Assembly: GCA_018001015.1 (NCBI GenBank) | Contig: JAGNIV010000006.1 | Span: 1-64,000, forward strand | DNA: 64,000 nt | Direction: 5' to 3' | Origin: Phenylobacterium sp. | GTDB taxonomy: Bacteria; Pseudomonadota; Alphaproteobacteria; Caulobacterales; Caulobacteraceae | Shown: piece by piece, positions 1 through 8,570 of the stretch | How the letters are laid out: every line of letters begins with the position of its first letter | Position numbering within the stretch: position 1 is the first letter of the stretch | Notes under the pieces: generated by a model | What the model saw: the letters and a program-made list of their open reading frames with translations, nothing else | The model's database searches: none | What the model was told of the DNA's origin: nothing | Made by a program: the position numbers and the translations under genes

Positions 1-205
1 CCACGCACCCCGCGCCGACGTGCGCACATCCCCAGGGCCAAAGCCGTCCATACGATCCTCCATCCGATGGACCGTTGAATCAGCTCAGCTCAAATCAGGG
101 AATCACTTCCGTGCATCCCGTAGCCCACTGGGGGAGCTGGCGGCGAAGCCGACTGAGGGGGACTTTGACTCTTGTTTCCGGGCGATAGGCGCCAACTACG
201 TTGGT
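1..205. other. non-coding start of window with palindromic repeat
   Basis: No convincing gene was seen. Around 124-165 lies an inverted repeat of the kind scattered through Caulobacterales intergenic DNA (GGGGGAGCTGGCGG, then CGACTGAGGGGG). Short frames here are shadows of the repeat. Confidence 0.5.
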
Positions 206-275
206 CCCCCTCCGGCTCGGCGCTGCGCGCCGATCCACCTCCCCCACATCGCGCTGGCGCGCTGGGGGAGGATCT
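206..275. repeat. 70-bp direct repeat, copy 1 (left of DUF559 gene)
   Basis: This starts CCCCCTCCGGCTCGGCGCTG and ends GCGCTGGGGGAGGATCT. The same 70 bases recur at 720-789 with one visible difference (GATCC versus GACCC). Each copy is itself rich in inverted repeats, so it is probably a mobile palindromic intergenic element. The pair brackets the DUF559 gene and copy 1 ends exactly where that gene stops. Confidence 0.85.
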
Positions 276-638
276 TCAGGGCTCACCGCGAAGAGCGGCC
301 CGGATCATCGCGAGGGCGCCATCCATCTCGCCGAGCACATAGCCCGCCCGCAGACGCAGGGTTCGAATTCCCAGGTCGGCCAGCCAACCGTCTCGCCGCT
401 CATCGCGTTCTGGCCTGTCACCCGCCCCATGGCCGGCGCCGTCGATCTCCACACAGAGCTTCGCGGCCTCACAATAGAAGTCGAGAACGTATGGCCCAAT
501 CGGATGCTGCCTGCGAAAGAGCAGGCCGTCCAAACGCCGCCCCTTGATCTGCACCCACAGCAGAACCTCCGGCAGACTCATGGCGCGCCGAAGGTCCTTG
601 GCCAGCCGCCGTGTCCGGGGGTTCGCTTCCATGCGCAT
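276..638 (-). CDS. DUF559 (endonuclease-like) domain protein
   Basis: A protein of about 120 residues matching the DUF559 family, small proteins with a predicted Vsr/restriction-endonuclease-like fold and no settled physiological role. Visible family blocks are LRRAMSLPEVLLW, FRRQHPIGPYVLDFYC and LCVEIDGAGH, with acidic and His residues in the expected core order, and a C-terminal LADLGIRTLRLRAGYVL. The frame stays open to 761, but the extra N-terminus translates the flanking 70-bp repeat, so I start at ATG 638 (or ATG 632). No strong ribosome site is visible. The gene lies between the two repeat copies with no operon partner. A second DUF559 gene is at 60296-60865. Confidence 0.75.
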   Translation of the reverse strand: MRMEANPRTRRLAKDLRRAMSLPEVLLWVQIKGRRLDGLLFRRQHPIGPYVLDFYCEAAKLCVEIDGAGHGAGDRPERDERRDGWLADLGIRTLRLRAGYVLGEMDGALAMIRAALRGEP

Positions 639-719
639 AAGGATGCTCGCCCTCTGGGGAGCTGTCAGCCCCTGGCTGACTGAGGGAGGCGTGACTTTCG
701 ATTTGTGGACTACGTCCAT

Positions 720-789
720 CCCCCTCCGGCTCGGCGCTGCGCGCCGACCCACCTCCCCCACATCGCGCTGGCGCGCTGGGGGAGGATCT
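720..789. repeat. 70-bp direct repeat, copy 2 (right of DUF559 gene)
   Basis: Same orientation as copy 1 at a distance of 514 bases, almost identical over 70 bases. It lies 40 bases before the hydroxylase gene at 830. Confidence 0.85.
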
Positions 790-829
790 GCGCCTTGCCA
801 GGGCGGGCGTCCGGCGGCAAACCTGGGGC

Positions 830-1888
830 ATGGCCATCACTGTGGGCGCGCTCGCGCCGCGGTTCGTCTGTGCGACGACCAGCAATCCCCGCTACACCTC
901 CGCGGCCTTTGGCGGCCGCTACGTGCTGCTGGCCTTCCTGCCCACAGACATCGAGGGCCGGCGCGCGGCTCTGGGGGTGATCGGCGCCCACCGGGCCCTG
1001 TTCGACGATGTGAAGCTCTCGGCCTATGGCGTGCTGCGTGATGCGCAGGCGATCGGGATGGCCCGCGACCAGACCGGCCTGCGCTGGTTCCTCGACCGCG
1101 ACGGGGCGGTCAGCGCGCTGTTCGAAGCCCTGACGCCAGAGGGCCAGGCCCGCCCGCGTTGGGTGCTGCTGGATCCCGCCGAATGCGTGCTGGCCACCGC
1201 CGAGATCGACAAGGCCGACGACCTGTTCGCCCTGATCGCCGCCCTCCCCGCGCCGCAGGACCATGCCGGGGTCCCCCTGCACGCCCCGGTGCTGATCGCG
1301 CCGCGCATCTTCGACGCCGATCTGTGCCGCCGGCTGATCGCCTATTACGAGGCCGATGGCGGCTCGCCGTCGGGGGTGATGCGCGAGATCGACGGCCGGA
1401 CCGTCGGCGTGCTCGACGCCTACAAGAAGCGCCGCGACACCATGATCACCGACCCCGACCTGGCCCGCGAGACGCGCGAGGCCCTGAGCACGCGCCTGCT
1501 GCCGCAGATCCGCAAGGCCTTCCAGTTCCGGGTGGGCTACATCGAACGCTACATGGTGGCCTGCTATGACGCGCAGGACGGCGGCTATTTTAGACCGCAC
1601 CGCGACGACACCACGCCGGGCACGGCCCACCGGCGGTTCGCCTGCTCGATCAACCTGAACGCCGAGGACTTCGAGGGCGGCGACCTGACCTTCGCCGAGT
1701 TCGGTCCCAAGACCTATCGCCCGCCCACCGGCGGGGCGGTGGTGTTCTCCTGCTCGCTGCTGCATGAGGCGACGGCGGTGACCAAGGGCAAGCGCTACGC
1801 CTTCCTGCCGTTCTTCTATGATGCGGCGGCCGCCGCGATCCGCGCGGCCAATCAGGGCACCTTCGACAGCGCCGAGGCCGAGGCCTGA
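830..1888 (+). CDS. thioredoxin-fold plus 2OG-Fe(II) prolyl 4-hydroxylase-like fusion
   Basis: 352 residues. The N-terminal part (about 1-150; GALAPRFVC, then YVLLAFLPTD) looks like a peroxiredoxin/AhpC-type thioredoxin fold. The clear CxxC or CP motif context is missing, so it may be degenerate. The C-terminal part (about 160-340) is a 2-oxoglutarate/Fe(II) dioxygenase of the prolyl 4-hydroxylase type: HRDDTTPGTAHRR supplies the HxD iron ligands, LLHEA the distal His, and KGKRYAF the Arg that binds 2-oxoglutarate. Substrate is unknown; a cytosolic hydroxylase is likely because no signal peptide is seen. It is convergent with the adenosine deaminase gene. Domain calls come from motif recognition; the redox role of the first domain is inference. 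Confidence 0.82.
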   Translation: MAITVGALAPRFVCATTSNPRYTSAAFGGRYVLLAFLPTDIEGRRAALGVIGAHRALFDDVKLSAYGVLRDAQAIGMARDQTGLRWFLDRDGAVSALFEALTPEGQARPRWVLLDPAECVLATAEIDKADDLFALIAALPAPQDHAGVPLHAPVLIAPRIFDADLCRRLIAYYEADGGSPSGVMREIDGRTVGVLDAYKKRRDTMITDPDLARETREALSTRLLPQIRKAFQFRVGYIERYMVACYDAQDGGYFRPHRDDTTPGTAHRRFACSINLNAEDFEGGDLTFAEFGPKTYRPPTGGAVVFSCSLLHEATAVTKGKRYAFLPFFYDAAAAAIRAANQGTFDSAEAEA

Positions 1889-1966
1889 GCCGCCTCCAGG
1901 TCCTGCTTGGGACGCGCCAGCAGGGGCGTGGTCGGCACAGGGTGATATCCTGCGGTCGGAGATCGT

Positions 1967-2896
1967 CTAGCTCAGGCCTTCCAGGCGGATCGCGTCCAGT
2001 TCGGCGGCGGTGAGCACGCCCGCCCGGTAAAGGGCGAGATATTCCTCCGACAGGCTGGAGCCGAAGATCAGCACGTCATCGGTGTTGATGGTGACCCTGA
2101 CGCCGGCGTCCACGAGGCGGCGGATCGGGTGATCCTCCATCCGCGCGACCCGGCCCAGCTTCAGGTTTGAAGTCGGGCAGATGTGCAGGCGGACCCCGGC
2201 GTCGGCCAGGGCGCGCATCACCTGGGGCGACGCAGCCGCGGCGATGCCGTGCTGCACCTCGTTCAGCTCCAGCAGCTCCACCGCCCGCCAGACATCATCG
2301 GCGGTCCCCCACTCCCCCACATGGGCCTTGAGCTTGAGGCCGGCGGCCTTGGCGCGGCGGTAGAGGGGGGCGAAGACCTCAATGGGCTGGGCGAATTCGT
2401 CGCCGGAGAGGTCCAGGGTCCGGAACACCCCCAGCTCCAGCATCGGCGTCATCCAGAAGTCGAGCGCGCGGAACGGGCAGTGGCGGGAAAAGGCCATCTG
2501 CGGAATCCACTCGACCTGCGGCCCGCCCGCCGCATGGGCGGCCCGCAGCATGTCCCAGACCGGCTGGGCCTGGTTGTCGTAGTGGGTGATCTCCCAGACG
2601 TCGGCGCCGACCTCGACACGGGTGACGCCGTCGAAGGCGGCCTGCACGAAGGTGGCCTCGTAGGCCAGCGCCCTGCCCTGTCCCTGGAACAGCGGGCCTA
2701 GATGCTCGTCGTTCCAGGCGTGCATGTCGTCCATCGAAGTGAGTACGCGGTCGACGGGGACGACGTCGCGGCCGGTCCGCTCCCGCAGGAAGTCGCGATT
2801 GCCGCTGCCGACGGCGTGGAGATGCAGGTCGGCCTTTGGCGCCGCGCGGACCCCGGCGAGGTCGCCGGCTTCGAGGGCGGTCTGGAAGACGGACAT
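1967..2896 (-). CDS. add: adenosine deaminase family protein
   Basis: About 309 residues of the metal-dependent adenosine/adenine deaminase family, which hydrolyse adenosine to inosine in purine salvage. Zinc and catalytic motifs are visible: KADLHLHAVG (HxH), KAHVGEWG (His and Glu), ICPTSNLKLG and NTDDVLIFGSSL. The frame extends to a TTG at 2917, but that codon lies in the trailing part of the ssb terminator, so ATG 2896 (MSVFQTAL) is the better start. The protein stops at EGLS, some 20-30 residues before the usual C-terminus, where a helix with an Asn-Ser-Phe motif is expected. Adenosine specificity is therefore not certain. Confidence 0.82.
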   Translation of the reverse strand: MSVFQTALEAGDLAGVRAAPKADLHLHAVGSGNRDFLRERTGRDVVPVDRVLTSMDDMHAWNDEHLGPLFQGQGRALAYEATFVQAAFDGVTRVEVGADVWEITHYDNQAQPVWDMLRAAHAAGGPQVEWIPQMAFSRHCPFRALDFWMTPMLELGVFRTLDLSGDEFAQPIEVFAPLYRRAKAAGLKLKAHVGEWGTADDVWRAVELLELNEVQHGIAAAASPQVMRALADAGVRLHICPTSNLKLGRVARMEDHPIRRLVDAGVRVTINTDDVLIFGSSLSEEYLALYRAGVLTAAELDAIRLEGLS

Positions 2897-2913
2897 CGGA
2901 ATTCTCGACAAAA

Positions 2914-2950
2914 GCAAAAACGGCCGGTCCCAGGGGAACCGGCCGTTTCT
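2914..2950 (-). terminator. Rho-independent terminator of ssb
   Basis: Eleven-base stem (AAACGGCCGGT at 2918-2928 pairs with ACCGGCCGTTT at 2938-2948) followed on the minus strand by TTTTTGC. It sits between the ssb stop and the adenosine deaminase start, separating the two units. Confidence 0.9.
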
Positions 2951-2973
2951 TATAGTCCGGAGCTCTACCAGGC

Positions 2974-3459
2974 CTAGAACGGGATCTCGTCGTCCAGGTC
3001 GGCGGAGAAGTCTTCGCGCGGGGCCGAGCTCTGGGCGCGGGGGCCTGAGGAGAAGCCGCCGCGATCGCCGCTGCTGAATCCGCCGCCCTCTTCTCGCTCG
3101 GCGTCGCCGCGGCCGTCCAGCATGGTGAGTTCACCGCGGAACTTCTGCAGGACAACCTCGGTGGAGAACTTCTCCACGCCCGACTGGTCGGCCCATTTGC
3201 GGGTCTGGATCGAGCCCTCGATGTAAACCTTGGAGCCCTTCTTCAGGTAGTTCTCGGCCACCTTCACGAGGTTCTCGTTGAAGATCACCACCCGGTGCCA
3301 CTCGGTCTTTTCCTTGCGCTCGCCCGAGGACTTGTCGCGCCAGGTTTCGGAGGTGGCGATGCGCAGATTGGCGACCCGGTCGCCGGAACCGAGACTGCGA
3401 ATTTCGGGGTCGGCGCCCAGGTTGCCGACCAGAATGACCTTGTTGACGCTGCCCGCCAT
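2974..3459 (-). CDS. ssb: single-stranded DNA-binding protein
   Basis: 161 residues. It coats single-stranded DNA during replication, recombination and repair. The N-terminal OB fold is plain ([19 protein letters not shown], then [11 protein letters not shown] and [15 protein letters not shown]). It is followed by a Gly/Ser-rich linker and the acidic tip DLDDEIPF that recruits partner proteins. Length is normal. An SOS-type LexA box lies 87-101 bases upstream and a strong terminator follows, so it is likely a single-gene damage-inducible unit. Confidence 0.97.
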   Translation of the reverse strand: MAGSVNKVILVGNLGADPEIRSLGSGDRVANLRIATSETWRDKSSGERKEKTEWHRVVIFNENLVKVAENYLKKGSKVYIEGSIQTRKWADQSGVEKFSTEVVLQKFRGELTMLDGRGDAEREEGGGFSSGDRGGFSSGPRAQSSAPREDFSADLDDEIPF

Positions 3460-3545
3460 GATGCTTTTCCTGTCTTTTCCGTAGAAGCGGACGCTCGCGT
3501 CCAGGCGCGCACGCTAGACGAGGGGGATCAGGCGATCAAGCGGAT

Positions 3546-3560
3546 GTTCCGCTTCCGTTC
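3546..3560 (-). promoter_or_regulatory. SOS/LexA box (GTTC-N7-GTTC) for ssb
   Basis: GTTCCGCTTCCGTTC is an exact match to the alphaproteobacterial LexA direct repeat GTTC-N7-GTTC. It lies 87 bases upstream of the ssb start and just past the stop of the neighbouring lipoprotein gene, so ssb is the only sensible target. The match is seen directly; LexA control is inferred from the known motif. Confidence 0.8.
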
Positions 3561-3606
3561 CAAATGTTAACGCGCCGTCCACAGCTGTTTCGCCGCAGAC
3601 GCGGTC

Positions 3607-3990
3607 CTATTGGCGGGGCATGGCGCCCGGAACCGCCAGCCGGCCGTCGCCCGTGCGGACCAGGGCGGGATAGCGGTGCGCCTCCAGGGACGGGGCGGTG
3701 AAGACCCCCTCCTTCTGGAGGAAGATGAAGTTGCCCTGATAGGCGCCGGTGATCTCGTACTGGTTGCCGCCGAGGCTGAGGAAGCGGACGCGCATGGCCT
3801 CGAGGGCCGCGGCGCAGTGCTCCAGGTCCGACTGGGCGCCGGGCAGCTTGTTGTACTTCAGCGATCCGTCCTTCTGGGCCGCGACCATGAAGCAGACGCC
3901 CACGTCGCCGGGGGGGACGGTGCGTTTGGCGCAGGCGCCGAAGGCGATCAGGGCGGCGCCGAGCAGGAGAAGATTGCGAACCATGGCCAT
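3607..3990 (-). CDS. small putative lipoprotein, unknown function
   Basis: 127 residues. The N-terminus is a lipoprotein signal (hydrophobic NLLLLGAALIAFGAC; lipobox FGAC), so mature protein should be anchored in the envelope. The rest (PGDVGVCFMVAAQKDG, then GGNQYEITGAYQGNFIF) matches no family I can name. It lies 45 bases downstream of the 233-residue membrane protein gene and may share its transcript. ATG 3984 is an alternative start. Confidence 0.7.
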   Translation of the reverse strand: MAMVRNLLLLGAALIAFGACAKRTVPPGDVGVCFMVAAQKDGSLKYNKLPGAQSDLEHCAAALEAMRVRFLSLGGNQYEITGAYQGNFIFLQKEGVFTAPSLEAHRYPALVRTGDGRLAVPGAMPRQ

Positions 3991-4035
3991 AGACTACACA
4001 GGCCGATTGCGGCGCGCGAGTGGCGTTCGTCGATC

Positions 4036-4737
4036 TTAGCCGATCGCCGGGATCGCACAGCCGCCGCCCTGGTCCACCAGGGTGCGGAAGCTGCGGTTGT
4101 CGCCGGAGACCTCGACCTTGCCGGGCACAAGACGCAGGGTCTGGGTCATCCAGCGGCCATAGGTCGCCCCGCCGGGACGCTCGCAGCGGCCGGCGAACAG
4201 GGCCTGGACGCAGGCGTTGAGCGCCATCTCCGACGGCAGCCGCGACCAGACATTGCCCGAATAGCGCCAGCAGGTTCCAACCGGGCCGCCGGCGGCCGGC
4301 GCGACGGGCGCCGTCGCAGCCGTGGGCGCCGTGGGCGCGGTGGCAGGCGGGGCCGGCTCGACCGCGGCGGTCTGGATCGGCGGCAGGGGGGTCAGCACCG
4401 TGCCGGCGGCGTCGGCGGCGGCGAGGTTGCCGCTGGAGTCGACACCGACGTCGAGGGCGCCGGTGGCCACGCCGTTCTTCCTGGCGCATTCGGCCAGGGT
4501 GACCTCGCCGACGTACTGGCCGGCGACGAAGCAGCGCAGAGGCCGCGCGGGGTCGATCCCGCCATCGTCAGCGCCGGTGGTCTCCACCACCAGGCCGCCC
4601 TGAGACGCGGGCGGGGCTGTGTGGCGATCATTTCGGGTCTTGGAGACCATGCCGATGGCGATGCCGAGTCCCGCCATGAGCGCGAGCGCGCCGCCGATCA
4701 GGGCCAGCACAATCCGTCGGTCATTGAACATATCCAT
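4036..4737 (-). CDS. membrane-anchored protein of unknown function
   Basis: 233 residues. One transmembrane segment near the N-terminus (IVLALIGGALALMAGLGIAIG), then a periplasmic or cytosolic domain with an Ala/Pro/Thr-rich linker (about 115-150) and several Cys residues in the distal part (GTCWRYSG, LNACVQALFAGRCERPGG, GGGCAIPAIG) that could form disulfides. GGPVGTCWRYSGNVWSRLPSEMALNACVQALF looks like a compact domain but I do not recognise the family. It is probably co-transcribed with the lipoprotein gene downstream. Confidence 0.65.
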   Translation of the reverse strand: MDMFNDRRIVLALIGGALALMAGLGIAIGMVSKTRNDRHTAPPASQGGLVVETTGADDGGIDPARPLRCFVAGQYVGEVTLAECARKNGVATGALDVGVDSSGNLAAADAAGTVLTPLPPIQTAAVEPAPPATAPTAPTAATAPVAPAAGGPVGTCWRYSGNVWSRLPSEMALNACVQALFAGRCERPGGATYGRWMTQTLRLVPGKVEVSGDNRSFRTLVDQGGGCAIPAIG

Positions 4738-4794
4738 GGCTTCTCGCTAGACCGCGCGTGTGACGGTTTCAAGCGTTCGTGATCGACGGGCGAA

Positions 4795-7596
4795 TTAGCC
4801 GCCGCCGTTCAGGCGGTCGAGGGCGGCCTGATAGTTGGCGATCTGATTGGTCAGATAGACCGGGACCGTGCCGGTGGCCTTGGCCTTTTCGGCCTTCTTC
4901 TGGGCCTCCGGCGTGGCGGCTTCCTTGAGGTCCTTGTAGGCGGTGCGGATCACGTTGAGGGCCGAGGCCAGCTCGGCCTTGGTGTGAGCGATTTCCTCGG
5001 CGTTGTTGAGGTTCATCTCCTTGTCGATGCCGAGACCGTAGAAGACCCCCTTCCCGTCCGCCACGGTGGTCTTGCCGTCCTTGCCGATGACGGTGGCGCG
5101 CACCACGCCCTCCGGGATGCCCAGCAGGGACAGCGCGTCCTTGCCGGCCTTGCCCGCCGCGAACTCCAGGATGTTGCGCGGGTTCTGCGGCTTGATCTGC
5201 AGCTTGCGCTGACCGTCGGAGGTCACGACGCTGATATCGGCCTGGTAGTTCAGGCCGCGCCTCAACTTGGCGACCAGCGACTCCATGGTCTCGCCGGCCT
5301 CGATGGTGATGGTCTTGAACGTGCCGCCATTGCCGCCCTTGACCTGGAACTGATCGCCGGGGCGCACGGCGCTGACCGCGCTGAGCTGGACGGCGTCGGT
5401 CATGTCCATCGTGCCCTTGGGCAGGCCCAGGCGATCCAGGGCGCTGGCCCCGGAGGTGTCCACGGCGATGGCGGTGGGGGTGGCGTAGCCGTCCTTGCCG
5501 GTGAACCGGCGGGTGAAGCCGACAGTCCCGGTGTCGAGGTCCAGTTCGGTGAGGAACCCGTCCTTCTTGCCCTTGGCGTCGAGGTCGGGGAGATCAGAGC
5601 CCGCCTGGCCGGTGAGGTAGACCCGGCCCTCGGAGACGGCCAGGCCGGCGACCTTGTCGTCTCCGGAGCCGCCATAATAGGCCACCCGGTCGCCGGCGCC
5701 CGCGCTGAGGTCGGCCGATATCCGCGCGGCGAAGGCGTCGAGCCCGGCGGTATAGGCCCGTGTCGTGACCCCGGCCGAGAGGCTGTCGCCGCCGGCCGAT
5801 CCGGCGATCACCAGCTGGCCGCCGTCCAGGGCCAGGCCCGCGATGGCGCCGCCGGACAGGTCGCCCAGGTCGCGGGTCGAGGTCTCCACGGCGCCGCCGC
5901 CGGACATGTCGAAGCGGTGCAGGACGGCGCGGCCGCCCTCGTTGTTGGCCATGATCAGGGAATCGCCGTCCACCACCAGGCCGCCGGGGCGGTCGGAGCC
6001 GGTCGAGCCGACGCTCTGCACGAACAGGGTCGAGACCTTGTTCTTGGCGTCGGCCTTGAAGCCCTCGATGTAGCTGTCCCAGCCGCCCAGCGCCGTGGTC
6101 CCGGGCAGGTTGGATTGGGCGCGACCGGCGACATAGACGCTGCCGTCGGCCCCGAAGGCGATGTTGGTGGCCTCGTCGTTCTGGCGCGCGCCACGGCGCT
6201 CGGTCCAGAGTTCCTGGCCATCGCCGTCCATCACGGTGACGAAGCTGTCGGACTGGGTGGCGAAGCTGCCGGTGGCGCCGGAGTTCAGCGCCCCCTCGAC
6301 CGCCCCGCTCAGGGCGCCGGTGACCTTGCCGGCGATGGCGATCTTGCCGTCGCCCGAGACCGCGAGCGCCAGGCCGCTGGCGCTGGTCGATGCGCCCAGG
6401 GTGCGGGTGAACAGCAGCTTGCCGGCGGAGTCGTATTTCAGCAGGGCGACGTCCTGGTCGCCCTTGATCGCCTGGCCGCCGACCTTGTCGGAGACATCGG
6501 CCAGCACATAGACCGAGCCGTCGGCGGCGACCTGGGTGGCGTGGACCGCGCCCACCGACTTTTCCATGTCCTTGGCCCAGACCCGGCCGTCGATGTAGTT
6601 GGCCTCGCCCGCCGCCTGGGGTGGGGGGGTGACGTCGGTGGTGTCGGTCTGGATCTTCAGGAGCTGGCTGACGATCACCCCGTCCTTGGTGGCCGCCTTG
6701 CCGTCCGGATCGGGATTGCCGACGCTCTGGGCCAGGTAGATGGCCGGCTCGGTCTTGGGGGCCGAGAAGGTCAGGGTGTCGCCGGAATCGATGTTGAACT
6801 TCATCGACCACTGGTCGGGATTGACCCCCACCTTGGTGGCCTTGCCGGCGATCTGGATCATGCGGTCGCCGCCGGGGATGCGCAGGGACGACACCCGGGT
6901 CCCCACCTCAGCGCCCTCGAGCTTGCCGTTGATGTAGGACAGCACGTTGGCCATGTTGCGCGGCGTCGCGCCCATCTCGTCCAGGTCGATGGCCACGTCG
7001 TGGACGACGTTGACCCGCTTGATCGAGATGTTGAACTTCACCTCGCCCTGGAAGGCGTCGATCGGGGCGCTGACATCGCCCGACACCAGGGGCGGGGTCG
7101 TGTAGTCGGTCTTGGCGCGGTTGACCCCGACGGTGGACTTGGCCTTGTCGGCCACCGTCGCGCGGGTCAGGCGCAACTGATCCATGTCGAGCTGTTCGGT
7201 ATAGGTGTTGATCTCGGCCAGGCCCTTGGCGAACACCGACTGGATCCGGGCCTTGTCGGTGCTGCTGAGGTTCTTGCCGCCCATCTGGTCGACCACGCCG
7301 GCCAGGGTGTCGATCCCCTGATAGAGGGCGAACAGCTTCTTGTAGTCCGCGCTGGCGCCCGCGAGGTCGAGCTGGGCGGCGCTTTCGTCCACCAGCTTGC
7401 GGCCCAGCATGGCGTTCTTGACCGCCGTGGTCATCAGGGCCGGCGTGTTGGAGGCGGTCTGGACGCCCGGCAGCCAGGGCGCGCTCGGGGCGTACTTCTT
7501 GGCCGGCGCCGCAGCGCCCTCAGCCGAGGTCAGGGGCACGCCGGCGCGGCCCTGGTAGTAGTTCAGCAGAATGTTCGTGTCGAAGGTGATCGCCAT
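4795..7596 (-). CDS. flaEY: FlaEY-like flagellin regulatory/assembly protein
   Basis: About 933 residues, starting ATG 7596 (a GTG lies one codon upstream). It resembles Caulobacter FlaEY, a large protein from the flagellin locus needed for normal flagellin production or assembly. The N-terminal part is helical and polar. The centre (about 330-720) holds SBBP-type beta-propeller repeats, for example GDQDVALLKYDSAGKLLFTR, then GSVYVAGRAQSNLPG and GRVYLTGQAGSDLPD. The C-terminal quarter returns to a flagellar filament-like composition with an Asn/Leu-rich end (NYQAALDRLNGGG). It is the last gene of the flagellin run and follows the flagellin terminator at 7686-7710, so it may have its own promoter. 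I saw no sigma54 box. Confidence 0.78.
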   Translation of the reverse strand: MAITFDTNILLNYYQGRAGVPLTSAEGAAAPAKKYAPSAPWLPGVQTASNTPALMTTAVKNAMLGRKLVDESAAQLDLAGASADYKKLFALYQGIDTLAGVVDQMGGKNLSSTDKARIQSVFAKGLAEINTYTEQLDMDQLRLTRATVADKAKSTVGVNRAKTDYTTPPLVSGDVSAPIDAFQGEVKFNISIKRVNVVHDVAIDLDEMGATPRNMANVLSYINGKLEGAEVGTRVSSLRIPGGDRMIQIAGKATKVGVNPDQWSMKFNIDSGDTLTFSAPKTEPAIYLAQSVGNPDPDGKAATKDGVIVSQLLKIQTDTTDVTPPPQAAGEANYIDGRVWAKDMEKSVGAVHATQVAADGSVYVLADVSDKVGGQAIKGDQDVALLKYDSAGKLLFTRTLGASTSASGLALAVSGDGKIAIAGKVTGALSGAVEGALNSGATGSFATQSDSFVTVMDGDGQELWTERRGARQNDEATNIAFGADGSVYVAGRAQSNLPGTTALGGWDSYIEGFKADAKNKVSTLFVQSVGSTGSDRPGGLVVDGDSLIMANNEGGRAVLHRFDMSGGGAVETSTRDLGDLSGGAIAGLALDGGQLVIAGSAGGDSLSAGVTTRAYTAGLDAFAARISADLSAGAGDRVAYYGGSGDDKVAGLAVSEGRVYLTGQAGSDLPDLDAKGKKDGFLTELDLDTGTVGFTRRFTGKDGYATPTAIAVDTSGASALDRLGLPKGTMDMTDAVQLSAVSAVRPGDQFQVKGGNGGTFKTITIEAGETMESLVAKLRRGLNYQADISVVTSDGQRKLQIKPQNPRNILEFAAGKAGKDALSLLGIPEGVVRATVIGKDGKTTVADGKGVFYGLGIDKEMNLNNAEEIAHTKAELASALNVIRTAYKDLKEAATPEAQKKAEKAKATGTVPVYLTNQIANYQAALDRLNGGG

Positions 7597-7685
7597 CACT
7601 CGCCGTCCGCGGATTCAGATCCGCGACCGGATCTTCGCATGCCGAGGGATGACGAGGGGTTAAGGCGCAGCATTAAGACGGCAAA

Positions 7686-7710
7686 GGCCCGAGCTTCGAA
7701 AGCTCGGGCC
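7686..7710 (-). terminator. hairpin after divergent flagellin gene
   Basis: GGCCCGAGCTT at 7686-7696 pairs with AAGCTCGGGCC at 7700-7710 (11-base stem, 3-base loop), followed on the minus strand by TTTGC. It lies 33 bases past the stop of the flagellin gene. Confidence 0.8.
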
Positions 7711-7742
7711 TCACGCCATTCCCGGTGTCGGGAAGCGCGCAA

Positions 7743-8570
7743 TTACTTGAACAGCGACAGGATGATCTGCGGCGCCTGGTTGGCGATCGAGAGCGCCTGG
7801 GCGCCCAGCTGCTGCTGGACCTGAAGGGCCTGCAGGTGGGCGCTTTCCTTGGCGACGTCGGCGTCCACCAGGTTGCCGATCCCGGCCTGCAGCACGTCGG
7901 TCAGCTTGGAGACGAACTTGTTGTGGTTCTCGATCTGCTTGGCCTGGGCGCCGAGCGCGCCGAGCGCCTGGTTGACGTTGCCGATGGAGGCGTCGAGGTC
8001 GGTCAGGGCTTGCTGGGCGTCGGCGACGGTGTTGATCGAGGCCGTGGGGGCGATCGTGATGATCGCGCCGCCCAGGCTCATATCCTGGCCCGACAGGGTG
8101 ATGTAGGCGTTGGCGTCGGCGTTGGCGAGGAACCGGATCGAGGTGGTGGTGCCGTCCAGGATGTCGGCGCCGTCGAAGTTGGCGTTCTGCCCGACCTGGC
8201 TGATCTGGCGCAGGATCGACTTGAAGTCGGCGTCCAGGGCGGTGCGGGAGTTGGCGTCCAGGGAGGGATCCTGGGCCGAGACCACCTTTTCCTTCAGCTG
8301 CACCAGAAGGTCGGAGATGGACTCGCCGGCGGCCATCGAGACTTCGGCGATCGACTGGGCGCGGTCCAGGCTCATCTTGACCGCCGCAAGGGCGCCGATG
8401 TCGGCGCGCTGTCCCTGGGCGATGGACCAGACAGATGCGTTGTCCTTGGCGTTGGCGATCGACAGGCCCGTATTGATACGGTTCTGGACGTCGCTCAGCT
8501 CGTCGTTGGTCTTGTTCAGGTTCTGCAGCGCGACGAGCGCGGACTTGTTGGTGTGAACGCTGATTGACAC
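7743..8570 (-). CDS. flagellin (divergent copy)
   Basis: 275 residues, a flagellar filament subunit. N-terminal D0/D1 helices (SVHTNKSALVALQNLN, then [19 protein letters not shown]) and the matching C-terminal helices (GNLVDADVAKESAHLQALQ, then [20 protein letters not shown]) are intact. The variable middle is short, as in Caulobacter flagellins. It differs clearly from the two closely similar flagellins upstream and lacks their sigma54 promoter. It may play the role of the minor Caulobacter flagellin FljJ, but that assignment is inference. The middle is Ser/Thr-rich (TAPTASINTVADAQ-like), where O-glycans are added in Caulobacter flagellins. Confidence 0.92.
   Translation of the reverse strand: MSISVHTNKSALVALQNLNKTNDELSDVQNRINTGLSIANAKDNASVWSIAQGQRADIGALAAVKMSLDRAQSIAEVSMAAGESISDLLVQLKEKVVSAQDPSLDANSRTALDADFKSILRQISQVGQNANFDGADILDGTTTSIRFLANADANAYITLSGQDMSLGGAIITIAPTASINTVADAQQALTDLDASIGNVNQALGALGAQAKQIENHNKFVSKLTDVLQAGIGNLVDADVAKESAHLQALQVQQQLGAQALSIANQAPQIILSLFK

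Noticed and set aside
7659-7677. CtrA box upstream of flaEY (TTAA...TTAA)
   Set aside because: The spacing is nine bases instead of seven.
4984-7824. 946-codon frame opposite flaEY
   Set aside because: High-GC antisense shadow; Gly/Ala/Asp/His-rich composition without any domain.
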